Below, in pieces: positions 43,417 to 52,132 of a DNA stretch of 64,000 nucleotides. The DNA is taken from NCBI RefSeq assembly GCF_900269665.1, contig NZ_LT985361.1, forward strand, positions 6,057,832 through 6,121,831. Direction: 5' to 3'. The stretch is from Nocardia suismassiliense. GTDB lineage: Bacteria > Actinomycetota > Actinomycetes > Mycobacteriales > Mycobacteriaceae. Position numbers and translations under genes: made by a program. How positions within the stretch are numbered: the stretch's first letter is position 1; each line of letters opens with the position of its first letter. A model generated the notes under the pieces. The model was not told the origin of the DNA and did not search any database. It saw nothing but the letters and a program-made list of their open reading frames with translations.

Positions 43417-44112
43417 ATGGAAAGGATCGACCCGGAAGACAATGCGACCATAGGTCGGATTGTGTTTCCGGGAAACCCGTGGCCCGCCGGACACGCGATC
43501 GACGAGTTCGCGTGGTCCGGGCGGATCGACGAGAACGGCAATTTATGGTTCGACCTGCACCTGCGGTCGGCCGAGTACCGCGCCGAAGGGGTACCGGAAA
43601 GTGCTGCGGGCGACGCGGATTGGTCGTCGCCGCAAGTGTGGTGCAACTACGGGAGTTGCACGCTGTCGTCCACCTACTGGGGTGAGGACGATGGCACCGG
43701 ATTTCTCGCCGCCACACCGGGTAGTCCATTCCATTTGACATCGTTGACGCCGCAACGTCTGACGGCCGATCCGCTACCCCTCGTCGATATCGATCAGCTC
43801 GAATATCTCGCGTTCAATATTTACTTGCTCGGCCACGATTCCGTGGCCGACCAGGAGGTGTCTTTCACGCGCCGCCCGGACGGCAGCCATCACATCGACT
43901 GGCACGGACGCATCGCGCTGACCTACGCCGGTGACGTCGAATTCCGGCATCGATTCGAGGCCGAGATCGCGGCGGCCCTCGAATACATCCGCTACCCCGC
44001 GACGCTGTCGCGCGAGGAGGCCCACGACCACCTGCAGGCCGTCGTCGACGCGCCCGAATTGTTCGAGGCGGGACTCGTAGACGGTCAACCGGCCTGGGTG
44101 CCGAGGCCGTAA
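43417..44112 (+). CDS. Conserved-looking hypothetical protein
   Basis: 231 residues from ATG 43417; an ATG at 43354 immediately after the permease stop would add 21 residues. The coding character is clear (third-position GC, few rare codons), but I recognise no family. The sequence is acidic and Trp-rich (EFAWSGRIDENGNLWFDLHLRSAEY, VWCNYGSCTLSSTYWGEDDG) with beta-strand-like alternation and no signal peptide or membrane helix. Confidence 0.75.
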   Translation: MERIDPEDNATIGRIVFPGNPWPAGHAIDEFAWSGRIDENGNLWFDLHLRSAEYRAEGVPESAAGDADWSSPQVWCNYGSCTLSSTYWGEDDGTGFLAATPGSPFHLTSLTPQRLTADPLPLVDIDQLEYLAFNIYLLGHDSVADQEVSFTRRPDGSHHIDWHGRIALTYAGDVEFRHRFEAEIAAALEYIRYPATLSREEAHDHLQAVVDAPELFEAGLVDGQPAWVPRP

Positions 44113-44183
44113 CTCCGGCGGAATACCAGCTCTACGCTGCCGCGAACAACATGGTGCGGCCGCCCGGGTGCGGGGTTCGGCTA

Positions 44184-44672
44184 CTACGCGGCCGAATGTC
44201 CCGGCAGCACACAGGCGGTGTCGAGACCGAGCACACGATTCAAGCGGCCGAAAGCCAGCCAGGAACCGATGCTCATGCTGAGTTCCACGACTTCGACCTG
44301 GGTGTACTCGGCGAGCATGCGGGCCCAGAACTCGTCATCGAGACCGTGGTGATCCAGGGCGTAACGCTCGGCGTATTCGGCGGCGAGCCGGGTGCGTTCG
44401 TCGAAAGCCTCGGTGCTGCGCCACTCGGTGACCGCGTCGGCGAATTCCGGCTCCACCTTGGCGCCGTCGCGTTCGGTGCGCCAGTCCTGGCAGAAGATAC
44501 AGCCGTTGATTTGCGCGATCCGCAGCCGGGCGGCCTCGAATTCGCGCAGACCGAGCGTGCTGTGCGAATACACCGCCATGGAGAACTGGGCGGCGGCGAC
44601 CCCGATACCGGGCACCATTTCGCCCCAGACGTAACCGATCGGGTCCTTGCCCTCGGGGACATCGATGATCAT
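44184..44672 (-). CDS. Carboxymuconolactone decarboxylase/AhpD-like protein
   Basis: 162 residues. The helical AhpD core contains LREFEAARLRIAQINGCIFCQDW, with the redox pair Cys58-x-x-Cys61, followed by a downstream histidine region (ERYALDHHGLDDEFW). AhpD-like proteins use the CxxC as a peroxidase or disulfide reductase. The ATG overlaps the stop of the NAD(P)-binding protein gene (ATGA), so the two work in one unit. Confidence 0.88.
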   Translation of the reverse strand: MIIDVPEGKDPIGYVWGEMVPGIGVAAAQFSMAVYSHSTLGLREFEAARLRIAQINGCIFCQDWRTERDGAKVEPEFADAVTEWRSTEAFDERTRLAAEYAERYALDHHGLDDEFWARMLAEYTQVEVVELSMSIGSWLAFGRLNRVLGLDTACVLPGHSAA

Positions 44673-45748
44673 GGATTCTTCCTTCCGAGTTTGCCGACTG
44701 CCGGACGCAGTGGAATATCGAGTGCGTCGTAGAGTCCGGGTTCGGCCGCGGCGAGCCAATCGATGGCGCTCACCAAACGGCCTACGGCAGTGGCATTTCC
44801 ACCCGCGGAACGGTTGCCGTTCTCGTCGGTCGCCTCGATGGTGACCTCGATGCGCGGGCGACCCTCGATGATCACCCGGTGCGCGCCGTCGCCGTCGGCG
44901 GGCGCGGGCCAGTCCGGCGCGCAGGACGGATGGATCCGGGTGACGTGTTCGATGACGATGCGCGGCTCGCCCGCCACGATGCCCTGCACCTCGAAGCGCA
45001 CCGCACCCTGCGTGCCCGCCGCGAACTCCCCCATCGACACGGTGGTGATCGTGGTTTCGAGCGGTCGCCGATCCAGGGTCTCGCGGATCTCGTCGAGTTC
45101 GACGCCGAGCGCCCGCGCCATCAGCCGAATCTGGCCGCCCCACACCATGGTCGGCACCGTCGGCGCGAGCATGGGCGGCTGGTAGTCCATCGGCTGACCC
45201 ATGCCCACGAGGTAGCGCACCGAGTCCGGCTGGTCGTAGGTCGAGTAGTCGAAGATCTCCTGGCAGCGCAGCACGTCGAGGGTGCCGCCGAGTCCGCTGA
45301 GCAACAAGGGCAGTACATCGTTGCCCCAGCCGGGATCCACACCCGAGACGAACAGCGAGCCGCCGCCCTCGGCGATCGCGGCGAGCACCGGATCGCGGAT
45401 CTCCGCCGGTGCGTTGCGCGGGTCGTAGAGGGCGTACAGCGCGGGCGTCACGACTATCGCGCCCGCGCGGATCGCCCGCACGATGTCGGCGAGTGCGTCA
45501 TCGGGGCGGATGTCGCCGGATGCCGCGTAGACGACCGCGCGCGGTTTCGTCGCCAGCACCGCGTCGATGTCATCGGTGGCCGCGACGCCGAGCTGATAGT
45601 CGAGACCGCTCAACTCTCCCGCGTCGCGCCCGACCTTGTCCGGATTGTGGACGAGCACATTCGTGAGGGTCAGCGCCGGATGGGCCTCGACGGCTCGAAT
45701 GGCCGCCCGGCCGACATTGCCGGTGCCCCACACCGCCGTGGAGATCAT
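44669..45748 (-). CDS. Dihydrodipicolinate reductase-like NAD(P)-binding protein
   Basis: 359 residues. Rossmann N-terminus MISTAVWGTGNVGRAAIRAVEAHPALTLTNVLVH, then KPRAVVYAASGDIRPDDALADIVRAIRAG, as in the DapB-like proteins common in actinobacteria. The middle SGVDPGWGNDVLPLLLSGL is a typical family block. This branch is not the lysine-pathway enzyme; its substrate is unknown, with 2,4-diaminopentanoate dehydrogenase among the relatives. It is coupled to the AhpD-like gene. Confidence 0.85.
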   Translation of the reverse strand: MISTAVWGTGNVGRAAIRAVEAHPALTLTNVLVHNPDKVGRDAGELSGLDYQLGVAATDDIDAVLATKPRAVVYAASGDIRPDDALADIVRAIRAGAIVVTPALYALYDPRNAPAEIRDPVLAAIAEGGGSLFVSGVDPGWGNDVLPLLLSGLGGTLDVLRCQEIFDYSTYDQPDSVRYLVGMGQPMDYQPPMLAPTVPTMVWGGQIRLMARALGVELDEIRETLDRRPLETTITTVSMGEFAAGTQGAVRFEVQGIVAGEPRIVIEHVTRIHPSCAPDWPAPADGDGAHRVIIEGRPRIEVTIEATDENGNRSAGGNATAVGRLVSAIDWLAAAEPGLYDALDIPLRPAVGKLGRKNP

Positions 45749-46262
45749 GCCGGGAGCGTAGCAAGCGCTTGGTCGGTTTCACGGCGTAATCGCGAACCTA
45801 CCCGAGGGGCGCCGTAGCGCCCGATCGTTGCAGCAGGTAGCATCATGTGCGGTCGGTCCGCGTGAACTCTCCGCCATACCCACCGAATCCCCCCTCAAAG
45901 TATCTGTAACCGTCGGTTACAGATAAATCGCGCTGACTAACACCGTGGTCGGACTCCTTTTCCAGGAACTTTCCATGTTGCCCACGCCAGGTTTGCCTCT
46001 GCCTACCGATGTCATTTTCAGGTAGATATCGATGCTTGGCGGTTGCTGAAACAACGACGAATCCCGCTCCTGGGCAACACATCATGGCAATCGGCGGCAC
46101 CATATAGACGTTCCCGTCTGGAACTTGGGCCAAAAAGTTCCCCAATCGTTTGCCGAGCCCTACCGCCCCTACCGAACAGCGGTTAAGTTTGAGGAAGCTC
46201 GGGGCTTACAGATGAGGCTATCCACGGCGCCAGGGGTGGCATCCACGACAAGGAGGGTGGTG
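45749..46262. other. Intergenic region with operator-like palindrome (45901-45925)
   Basis: About 510 bp without a supported gene, noticeably less GC-rich than its surroundings. It contains a perfect inverted repeat with 11-bp arms (TATCTGTAACC at 45901-45911 and GGTTACAGATA at 45915-45925) around GTC. A 100-codon minus-strand frame runs through it but has no ribosome site or family resemblance. It lies between the minus-strand DapB-like unit and a plus-strand small gene, so it is a divergent promoter region. Confidence 0.6.
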
Positions 46263-46592
46263 ATGACGACACAACCAGCCGCACTCGGTTATGTGCGGCA
46301 CGATATCTCGGGTGCGCAGCAAACCTGGGACGAGACGCAAATCCGAAGTCTCGCTAAAAGACTCGGGTACGAACTCATCGAGAACGTGGTCTTCGGCGCG
46401 GACACCGCCGACCGCCTCGGCCAGCTCGGCGACATCGTTCGGCGCCACGATGCCGAAGCGCTGATAACACCGACCCTCGAGCACCTGGACGGCACCGCCG
46501 AACCACTGGTCGAGATCTGCGACGTTATCACCGTCCGACCCGAGAACACCTACGCCCGCTGGGCCTTCCCCCAGATCCAGGCCGACGGCTGA
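46263..46592 (+). CDS. Small protein resembling a resolvase N-terminal domain
   Basis: 109 residues after a strong AAGGAGG site. The pattern ALGYVRHDISGAQQTWDETQIRSLAKRLGYELIENV and later HDAEALITPTLEHLDG resembles the first domain of serine recombinases, but the chain ends there with no DNA-binding part. The usual RxS is altered to RHDIS. It ends with TYARW. It is not expected to recombine DNA and may be a regulator or a binding fold. It starts 55 bp upstream of the kinase gene. Confidence 0.6.
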   Translation: MTTQPAALGYVRHDISGAQQTWDETQIRSLAKRLGYELIENVVFGADTADRLGQLGDIVRRHDAEALITPTLEHLDGTAEPLVEICDVITVRPENTYARWAFPQIQADG

Positions 46593-46647
46593 CCACCGAC
46601 CCGGCGAACATCCGGCTTCCGCGCGTCGGCGGGGATACGATGCGCAG

Positions 46648-48900
46648 ATGGCGCACCCCGCCCCGCCGGTTCCGGGGGCGACGGTCGCATCGGACCGTTC
46701 GCCCGCGAACTCGCGCGGGAATGGTGTCGCGGAGGTGGTGGCGCAGTTCACCGAGGCGTGGCGAGCCGGCGCCGAACCGCCGGATCTGCGGGCCTACCTC
46801 CCCGACTCCCCCGGCATCCGACGGGTGTCGTTGATCGAGTTGATCAAGGTCGATCTGGCCCATCGGTGGGGACGCGGCACGGCGCCGAAACGCCTGGCCG
46901 ACTATGTCGAGGATCTACCGGAATTGCGGACCTGGCCGCTGCCGCCGGATCTCATCTACGAAGAGTTCCACGTCCGGCGGCGGGCAGGCACCTCGGTGCA
47001 GGTCGCGGAGTACACCGCGGCCTATCCCGAACAGGCCGAACAACTTTCGGAAATGCTGGCGACCGACGACTATCACAGCACGATGATGTCGGCCGCCGAG
47101 CCGGTGCATCTCGACGACATCGACGCCGGGCAGCAGATCGACGACTTCGACCTGATGACCGGACTCGGCCGCGGTGCGTTCGCGCGAGTATTCCTGGCGC
47201 GCCAGCGGTCGATGCAGCGGCTGGTCGCCGTGAAGATCTCCCGCGACAAGGGCACCGAGCCGCAGACGCTGGCGCAACTCGACCACGACTACATCGTCCG
47301 GGTCTTCGATCAGCGCGTGCTGGAGCACCGCAAGCTGCGGCTGCTGTACATGCAGTACGTGCCGGGCGGGACCCTGTTCACCGTGCTGGAGCGGGTTCGG
47401 GCCACGCCGCCGGCACAGCGGGACGGGAAGTTGCTGCTGGACGTCATCGACTCGGTGCTGGCGGGCAAGGGCGAGATCAGGCCGAGCGAGTCGCCGCTGC
47501 GGGCCCGACTGGCCCAGCTGTCCTGGCCGGAAACCATTGCCTGGCTGGGGCGGCGGCTGGCCGAGGCGCTCGATTACGCGGGCAAGGTCGGCGTGCTGCA
47601 CCGCGATATCAAACCGGCGAACGTATTGCTCACCGCGGACGGCATTCCCAAGCTCGCCGACTTCAATATCAGCTTCAGCGGCAATGTTTCGGGCGACAGC
47701 CCGGTCGCCTACTTCGGTGGCTCGCTCGCTTATATGTCGCCCGAACAGCTCGCGGCTGTGCACCCGGACCGTCCGGGCACAGCCGAGGATCTCGACACCC
47801 GCAGCGACCTGTACGCGCTGGCCGTGGTGCTGTGGGAATTGCTCACCGGCCGAAAGCCTTTCGACGACGACTCGGTGACCGGCGGCGACCGCACGGCGCT
47901 GGACGGCATGCTGGAGCGGCGCTCCGGCAGTCCGAAAGCGCTGCCCTACCAGGACCTTCCGCCGGATTGCCCGGCGGCGCTGGAACGCGCGCTGGTACGC
48001 GCGCTCGATCCGGAGCCGGACAACCGGTGGCCGTGCGGGGCGGACATGGCCCAGCAGTTTGAGGTCTGCCTCGACGCCCGCGCCCGCGATCTCGTCGACC
48101 CGCCGCCCGCCAGTTGGCGATTGCGGGCACGCAAGTTGATGCACTCGATCATGGCGCTCGCCATCGCCGTGCCGAACGCGCTCGCGATCTGGTACAGCTA
48201 CAACCACAACCGGACGCTCATCATCAGCAAGCTGGACGAGCAGGCCCAGCATCGCTTCGACCAGATCGCGGTGACCACCTACGGCCTGTGCTTCCTGATC
48301 GGCTTCGTGGTCACCAACGTGCTGCTCGCGAACCTGTGGTCGATTTCGCGCGGACTGCGCAAGGGCAAGCCCTACGACGCGCAGACCCTCGCCCGTGCCC
48401 GCGGCGACACCTTGCAACTCGGCAAGCGAAATGTGCTGACCTGCTTCGCGCTGTGGGTCATCGCGGGCGTCGCGGTGCCGGTGTCCGTGCAGGTCTCCGG
48501 TAATCACATCACGCCCGAGTCGTACCTGCACTTCTTCATCACCCAGATCGTGTGCGGCGCCATCGCCATGGCGTATCCGTACTTCATGGTGAACTTCTAT
48601 GCGGTGCGTTCGCTGTACCCGATGTTCCTGCGGCACGGCGGACTCGGCGCGCAGGACGCACGCGCGCTACGCCGACTCGACCGCCGCAGCACCTACTTCC
48701 TCGCCATCGCCGCCGCCGTTCCGCTGCTCGGCGTCGCGGGGGCAACATTCATTCCGGCCGAGGACATTCCGGCGGTCATCGTGGCGCTGCGGGTGCTGTG
48801 TGTGGGCAGCGCCCTCGCCTTCATCGGCGTGTACTGGCTGTTCCGCATGCTGGAGCAGGACCTCGCCGCGCTGGAACGCATCGTCGCCCGCTCCGCCTGA
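46648..48900 (+). CDS. Membrane Ser/Thr protein kinase, planctomycete-like, with DFN in place of DFG
   Basis: 750 residues. N-terminal domain (30-145) of the type LIELIKVDLAHRW...LADYVEDLPEL, common in planctomycete kinases. Kinase domain 165-475: Gly loop GLGRGAFARVFLA, Lys196, a shortened helix-C region (KGTEPQTLAQLDHDYIV), HRDIKPANVLL (318-328), then LADFNISF, so the DFG glycine is Asn340 although the metal-binding Asp338 remains. GGSLAYMSPEQ follows. The C-terminal 270 residues hold about six membrane helices. Catalysis is likely but with an unusual activation loop. The repeat protein that follows is a candidate partner. Confidence 0.9.
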   Translation: MAHPAPPVPGATVASDRSPANSRGNGVAEVVAQFTEAWRAGAEPPDLRAYLPDSPGIRRVSLIELIKVDLAHRWGRGTAPKRLADYVEDLPELRTWPLPPDLIYEEFHVRRRAGTSVQVAEYTAAYPEQAEQLSEMLATDDYHSTMMSAAEPVHLDDIDAGQQIDDFDLMTGLGRGAFARVFLARQRSMQRLVAVKISRDKGTEPQTLAQLDHDYIVRVFDQRVLEHRKLRLLYMQYVPGGTLFTVLERVRATPPAQRDGKLLLDVIDSVLAGKGEIRPSESPLRARLAQLSWPETIAWLGRRLAEALDYAGKVGVLHRDIKPANVLLTADGIPKLADFNISFSGNVSGDSPVAYFGGSLAYMSPEQLAAVHPDRPGTAEDLDTRSDLYALAVVLWELLTGRKPFDDDSVTGGDRTALDGMLERRSGSPKALPYQDLPPDCPAALERALVRALDPEPDNRWPCGADMAQQFEVCLDARARDLVDPPPASWRLRARKLMHSIMALAIAVPNALAIWYSYNHNRTLIISKLDEQAQHRFDQIAVTTYGLCFLIGFVVTNVLLANLWSISRGLRKGKPYDAQTLARARGDTLQLGKRNVLTCFALWVIAGVAVPVSVQVSGNHITPESYLHFFITQIVCGAIAMAYPYFMVNFYAVRSLYPMFLRHGGLGAQDARALRRLDRRSTYFLAIAAAVPLLGVAGATFIPAEDIPAVIVALRVLCVGSALAFIGVYWLFRMLEQDLAALERIVARSA

Positions 48901-49026
48901 GCACCGCCGCGGTCGCGTCAAGGGGCCGCATGATTGCTGCGCCATTCCCGGCTTCGGCGAGTACGGTATATCCCGCCGCACAGCGCAGGGACGGCACGAC
49001 GCATTCGGCGGAAAGGCGGGCATCAC

Positions 49027-51495
49027 GTGAACGAGCCGTATTCGTCATGGGCCGCGCGGAATTCGCCCGATGATCGGCCGCTCGCCGCCCGATATCAGAG
49101 CGCGGAACCGATCGTATTGCGTGGCAGCAAGGTCTATCCGATGTACACCGAGCAGGTCGGGCCGGATCCGACCGCGGTCACCGTGACGCTGCTGTCCGCC
49201 GCACCCCCGGCCGGGCTGCGCGGCCTCGGCATGGGACTGTCGGTCGTCGACGGCTACGTCGACCTGAACGGGCGCCGCCTCAACGGGGTAGATGTCTGGT
49301 CCGATGCCCTCGTCGGCGGCATCGACTTCGAGATCATCGGCACCGCCCCCGGCACCCTGGTGACGCTGACACCCGTCTGGGTGGACGGATTCGGCGAGCA
49401 GAAGTCCTGGGTCGGCAACTACGGCATCGTCGTGGAGAACACCCCGGACGGCCGCGTAGTGCTCTGGTGCAGCATCGGCGAAGGACCCGCCAACTTCGCC
49501 AACCTGGTCGTCGAGGTGCAGACCGCGCCGGTCGAGATGCAAACCGCCCCACCTGCCCCAGAACCCGCAGTGGACAGCCAACCCACCCATCCGCTGCGCC
49601 CGCCGAACCTACCGCCGAATCCGATCGGCCCGCACCCCTCGGCTGCACAGCCGAACATGCACTCGACGCAGCACAATTCAGGTGACGATCTCGCAGCGAC
49701 CACCAACCCGCCAGCCGCGCAACCGGCTCAGCACAACCCAGACGGCGGCTTCGCGGCAAACACCCATCCGCCAGCCACACAGTCAGCCCAACACAACTCT
49801 GGCAGCGGCTTCGCGGCAAGCGCCCATCCGCCGACCACGCAGCCAGCGCAGCACAACCCAGGTGACGGCTTCGCCGCGAACAACCACCCGCCCGCCACAC
49901 AACCGGTGCAGCACAACCCAGGCGGCAGGTTCCCGGCGAACATCAACCCGCCAGCCACACAACCGGCCCAACACAACGCAAGCGACGAATTCGCCGCGAC
50001 CACCAACCCGCCTGCTAAGCACAACCCGAGCGGCCGTGTCGCACCGAACAGCCACCGGCCGGCCACACAGCCAGCCCAACACAACCCAGGCGGCGGATTC
50101 CCGGCGAACACCAACCCGCCAGCCACACAACCGGACCCACACAACCCGGGCGGCAGCTTCACCGCGAACAACCACCCGGCGGCCACGCAGCCGACCCAAC
50201 ACAATTCGGGTGACGGCTTCGCCGCGAACATCCACCCGCCGGCCACACAACCAGCCCAGCACAGCCCAGGCGGCGGATTCCCGGCGAACATCAACCCGAG
50301 CGGCGGTGTCGCACCGAACAGCCACCGGCCGAGCACACAACCGGCCCATCACGACCCGGGCGACGACTTCGCCGCGAACACCAACCCGCCAGCCACACAA
50401 CCGGCCCCAGCCAACCCCGACAGCGGCTTCGCGGCAAGCAGCAACCCACTGACCACACAGCCGGCCCAACACCACCCGGGCAGCAGCTTCACCGCGAACG
50501 CTCACCCAGCGACCACCCAGCCTGCGGACACGCCCCCTGCGACCACAGCGCCGGCGGCCGCGCAGCCAGCGACGGCGCACCCGCCGACCATGCCCGCGGC
50601 GCAGCACAACCCCGGCGGTGATTTCGCAACGAACAACCATGCGCCGACCAACCAACCAGGCACGCACAACCCTGGCGGCGGATTCACAGGCAACAACCAC
50701 CCACCGGCCAGGCACAACCCAGGTGACGGCTTCGCAGCGAACACCCAACCGCCGACCACACAACCGGCGCAGCACAATCCAGGTGACGGCTTCGCGGCAA
50801 ACAACCACCCGCCGACCACACAGCCAGCCCAGCACAACTCAGGCGGCGGATTCCCGGTGACCACCAACCCGCCAGCCACACAACCGGCGCGACACAACCC
50901 TGGCAGCGGCTTCGCGGCAAACACCCGACCGCCGACCACGCAATCAGCCCGACACGACCCGAGCAGCGGCCTCGTAAACAACCCCTCAGCGCCGAGTTCC
51001 GCGTATTCCGGTGTGGCACAGCCTCCGCCGAACCCGCACGCCGGTACCCAGCCCACTCCGACGCCACCTCTCGGCTCGGACGCGCAGTACGGCCCCGGCG
51101 TCCAATCGGCCCCCACCCGCCCCATGCGGTCCAAACCACCGGCCGACGAACCCCCGGCACCGGACGCAGGCGCGAGCTACCGGACCGCCCTCTACGACCT
51201 CGGCGTCGCCATGTACAGCCGCGGTGAGGAAGAACAAGCCTGCGGGCTCTGGCAGCAGGCCGCCGACGCCGGTCACGCGGGCGCCGCCTACGACCTGGGC
51301 GTGGTCCACTTCCGCCGCGGCGACCTGGACGACGCGCAACGCTGGTGGCACGCCGCCGCGGAAGGTCGCGAACCGCGCGCCATGGCGGGCCTCGCCGAAC
51401 TATTGGACCGGCAGGGCGACTACGCCGAGGCCCGCGTCTGGCGGGCCCGCGCGGACGAGGAACGCGTCGCCAACGCCGATCAGTCGGTCGGCTGA
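49027..51495 (+). CDS. Protein with 20-residue Asn/Pro-rich repeats and C-terminal Sel1-like repeats
   Basis: 822 residues from GTG 49027. Residues 1-170 form a folded beta-rich domain (YPMYTEQVGPDPTAVTVTLLSA, LVTLTPVWVDGFGEQKSWVGNYG) of no family I know. Roughly 215-655 is about 22 units of a 20-residue repeat, HNPGGGFAANxxPPATQPAQ, with a few 16-18 residue units. The last 110 residues are Sel1/TPR-like (YDLGVAMYSRGEEEQACGLWQQAADAGHAGAAYDLGVVHF). No signal peptide or membrane segment. It follows the kinase by 126 bp and may be its substrate or scaffold. The 3' end overlaps the convergent NADAR gene by 16 bp. Confidence 0.88.
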   Translation: MNEPYSSWAARNSPDDRPLAARYQSAEPIVLRGSKVYPMYTEQVGPDPTAVTVTLLSAAPPAGLRGLGMGLSVVDGYVDLNGRRLNGVDVWSDALVGGIDFEIIGTAPGTLVTLTPVWVDGFGEQKSWVGNYGIVVENTPDGRVVLWCSIGEGPANFANLVVEVQTAPVEMQTAPPAPEPAVDSQPTHPLRPPNLPPNPIGPHPSAAQPNMHSTQHNSGDDLAATTNPPAAQPAQHNPDGGFAANTHPPATQSAQHNSGSGFAASAHPPTTQPAQHNPGDGFAANNHPPATQPVQHNPGGRFPANINPPATQPAQHNASDEFAATTNPPAKHNPSGRVAPNSHRPATQPAQHNPGGGFPANTNPPATQPDPHNPGGSFTANNHPAATQPTQHNSGDGFAANIHPPATQPAQHSPGGGFPANINPSGGVAPNSHRPSTQPAHHDPGDDFAANTNPPATQPAPANPDSGFAASSNPLTTQPAQHHPGSSFTANAHPATTQPADTPPATTAPAAAQPATAHPPTMPAAQHNPGGDFATNNHAPTNQPGTHNPGGGFTGNNHPPARHNPGDGFAANTQPPTTQPAQHNPGDGFAANNHPPTTQPAQHNSGGGFPVTTNPPATQPARHNPGSGFAANTRPPTTQSARHDPSSGLVNNPSAPSSAYSGVAQPPPNPHAGTQPTPTPPLGSDAQYGPGVQSAPTRPMRSKPPADEPPAPDAGASYRTALYDLGVAMYSRGEEEQACGLWQQAADAGHAGAAYDLGVVHFRRGDLDDAQRWWHAAAEGREPRAMAGLAELLDRQGDYAEARVWRARADEERVANADQSVG
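49670..50985. repeat. Array of about 22 imperfect 60-bp tandem repeats
   Basis: The core CAGCACAACCCAGGTGACGG recurs at about 60-bp spacing, with some 48- and 54-bp units. All spacings are multiples of three, so the reading frame survives copy-number change. The repeats also keep long frames open on the opposite strand, which I regard as artefacts. Confidence 0.9.
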
Positions 51496-52061
51496 CCGCC
51501 ACGCAGTGCCGCGCGCGCGTCCATCAGCGCGAAGCCGAGCAGGTTCAATCCTTGCCACTGCGCGGGATCCTCGGCGCGGGGATCGTCGGCGGCCAGCCCG
51601 ATCCCCCAGATCCGGTCCACCGGACTGGCTTCCACCAGCACCCGGTCCCCCGTCCCGAGCAGATACTCCGCCAGGTCCGCGTGCTGCCCGAACTTCGCGA
51701 CGTTCCCGCGCACGACGATCTCGTACCGATGCGCGCTCCACTCGCGGCTGTCGAAGCCGCGGACCTCACGCCCGAGCGCTTTGGCCTCCTTCGGCGTCGG
51801 CGCCGCCAACACCCGCTCGGCATTCGCCGTATCGCCGAACAGCCGCGCCTTACCCCACATCATGTAGTGCTCGGCCGACCGGAACTCCGCCCCGTCCAAC
51901 ACGAAAGACGCAGGCCACCACTGACTCAAACAGCTGGGCCCGATCCGGCCGCTGCGCTCCGGCTGATGCCCCCAGAACATCAGGTAGTCCACCTTCTCGC
52001 CCGCAGCTGTCGCCTCGACCAGGTCGCCCACCGAACGCAGGTTCATGATCATAGTGTGCAC
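51480..52061 (-). CDS. NADAR-family protein (YbiA-like N-glycosidase)
   Basis: 193 residues if GTG 52061 is used; ATGs at 52052 and 52046 are alternatives. NADAR blocks: DYLMFWGHQPERSG, SQWWPASFVLDGAEFRSAEHYMMWGKARLFGD and WGIGLAADDPRAEDPAQWQGLNLLGFALMDARAALR. Members cleave N-glycosidic bonds in reactive riboflavin-pathway intermediates or ADP-ribose adducts. A short palindrome, ATAGTG-TG-CACTAT (52051-52064), overlaps the start region and may be an operator. Confidence 0.9.
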   Translation of the reverse strand: MHTMIMNLRSVGDLVEATAAGEKVDYLMFWGHQPERSGRIGPSCLSQWWPASFVLDGAEFRSAEHYMMWGKARLFGDTANAERVLAAPTPKEAKALGREVRGFDSREWSAHRYEIVVRGNVAKFGQHADLAEYLLGTGDRVLVEASPVDRIWGIGLAADDPRAEDPAQWQGLNLLGFALMDARAALRGGQPTD

Positions 52062-52132
52062 TATGGTCCGCCCTCCCTGTCCGACGAATATCCGCGAAGG
52101 TCGTTGTGGGCGGCGAACATAGAGTTCCTGGA

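Noticed and set aside
45843..46145. 100-codon minus-strand frame in the gap before the small resolvase-like gene
   Set aside because: No ribosome site, no family pattern, and it runs through the 11-bp-arm palindrome, which is better explained as a regulatory site.
49783..50835. Long cysteine/valine-rich frames on the minus strand across the repeat array
   Set aside because: They arise because the 60-bp repeat has no stop in these frames; no ribosome site and no domain.
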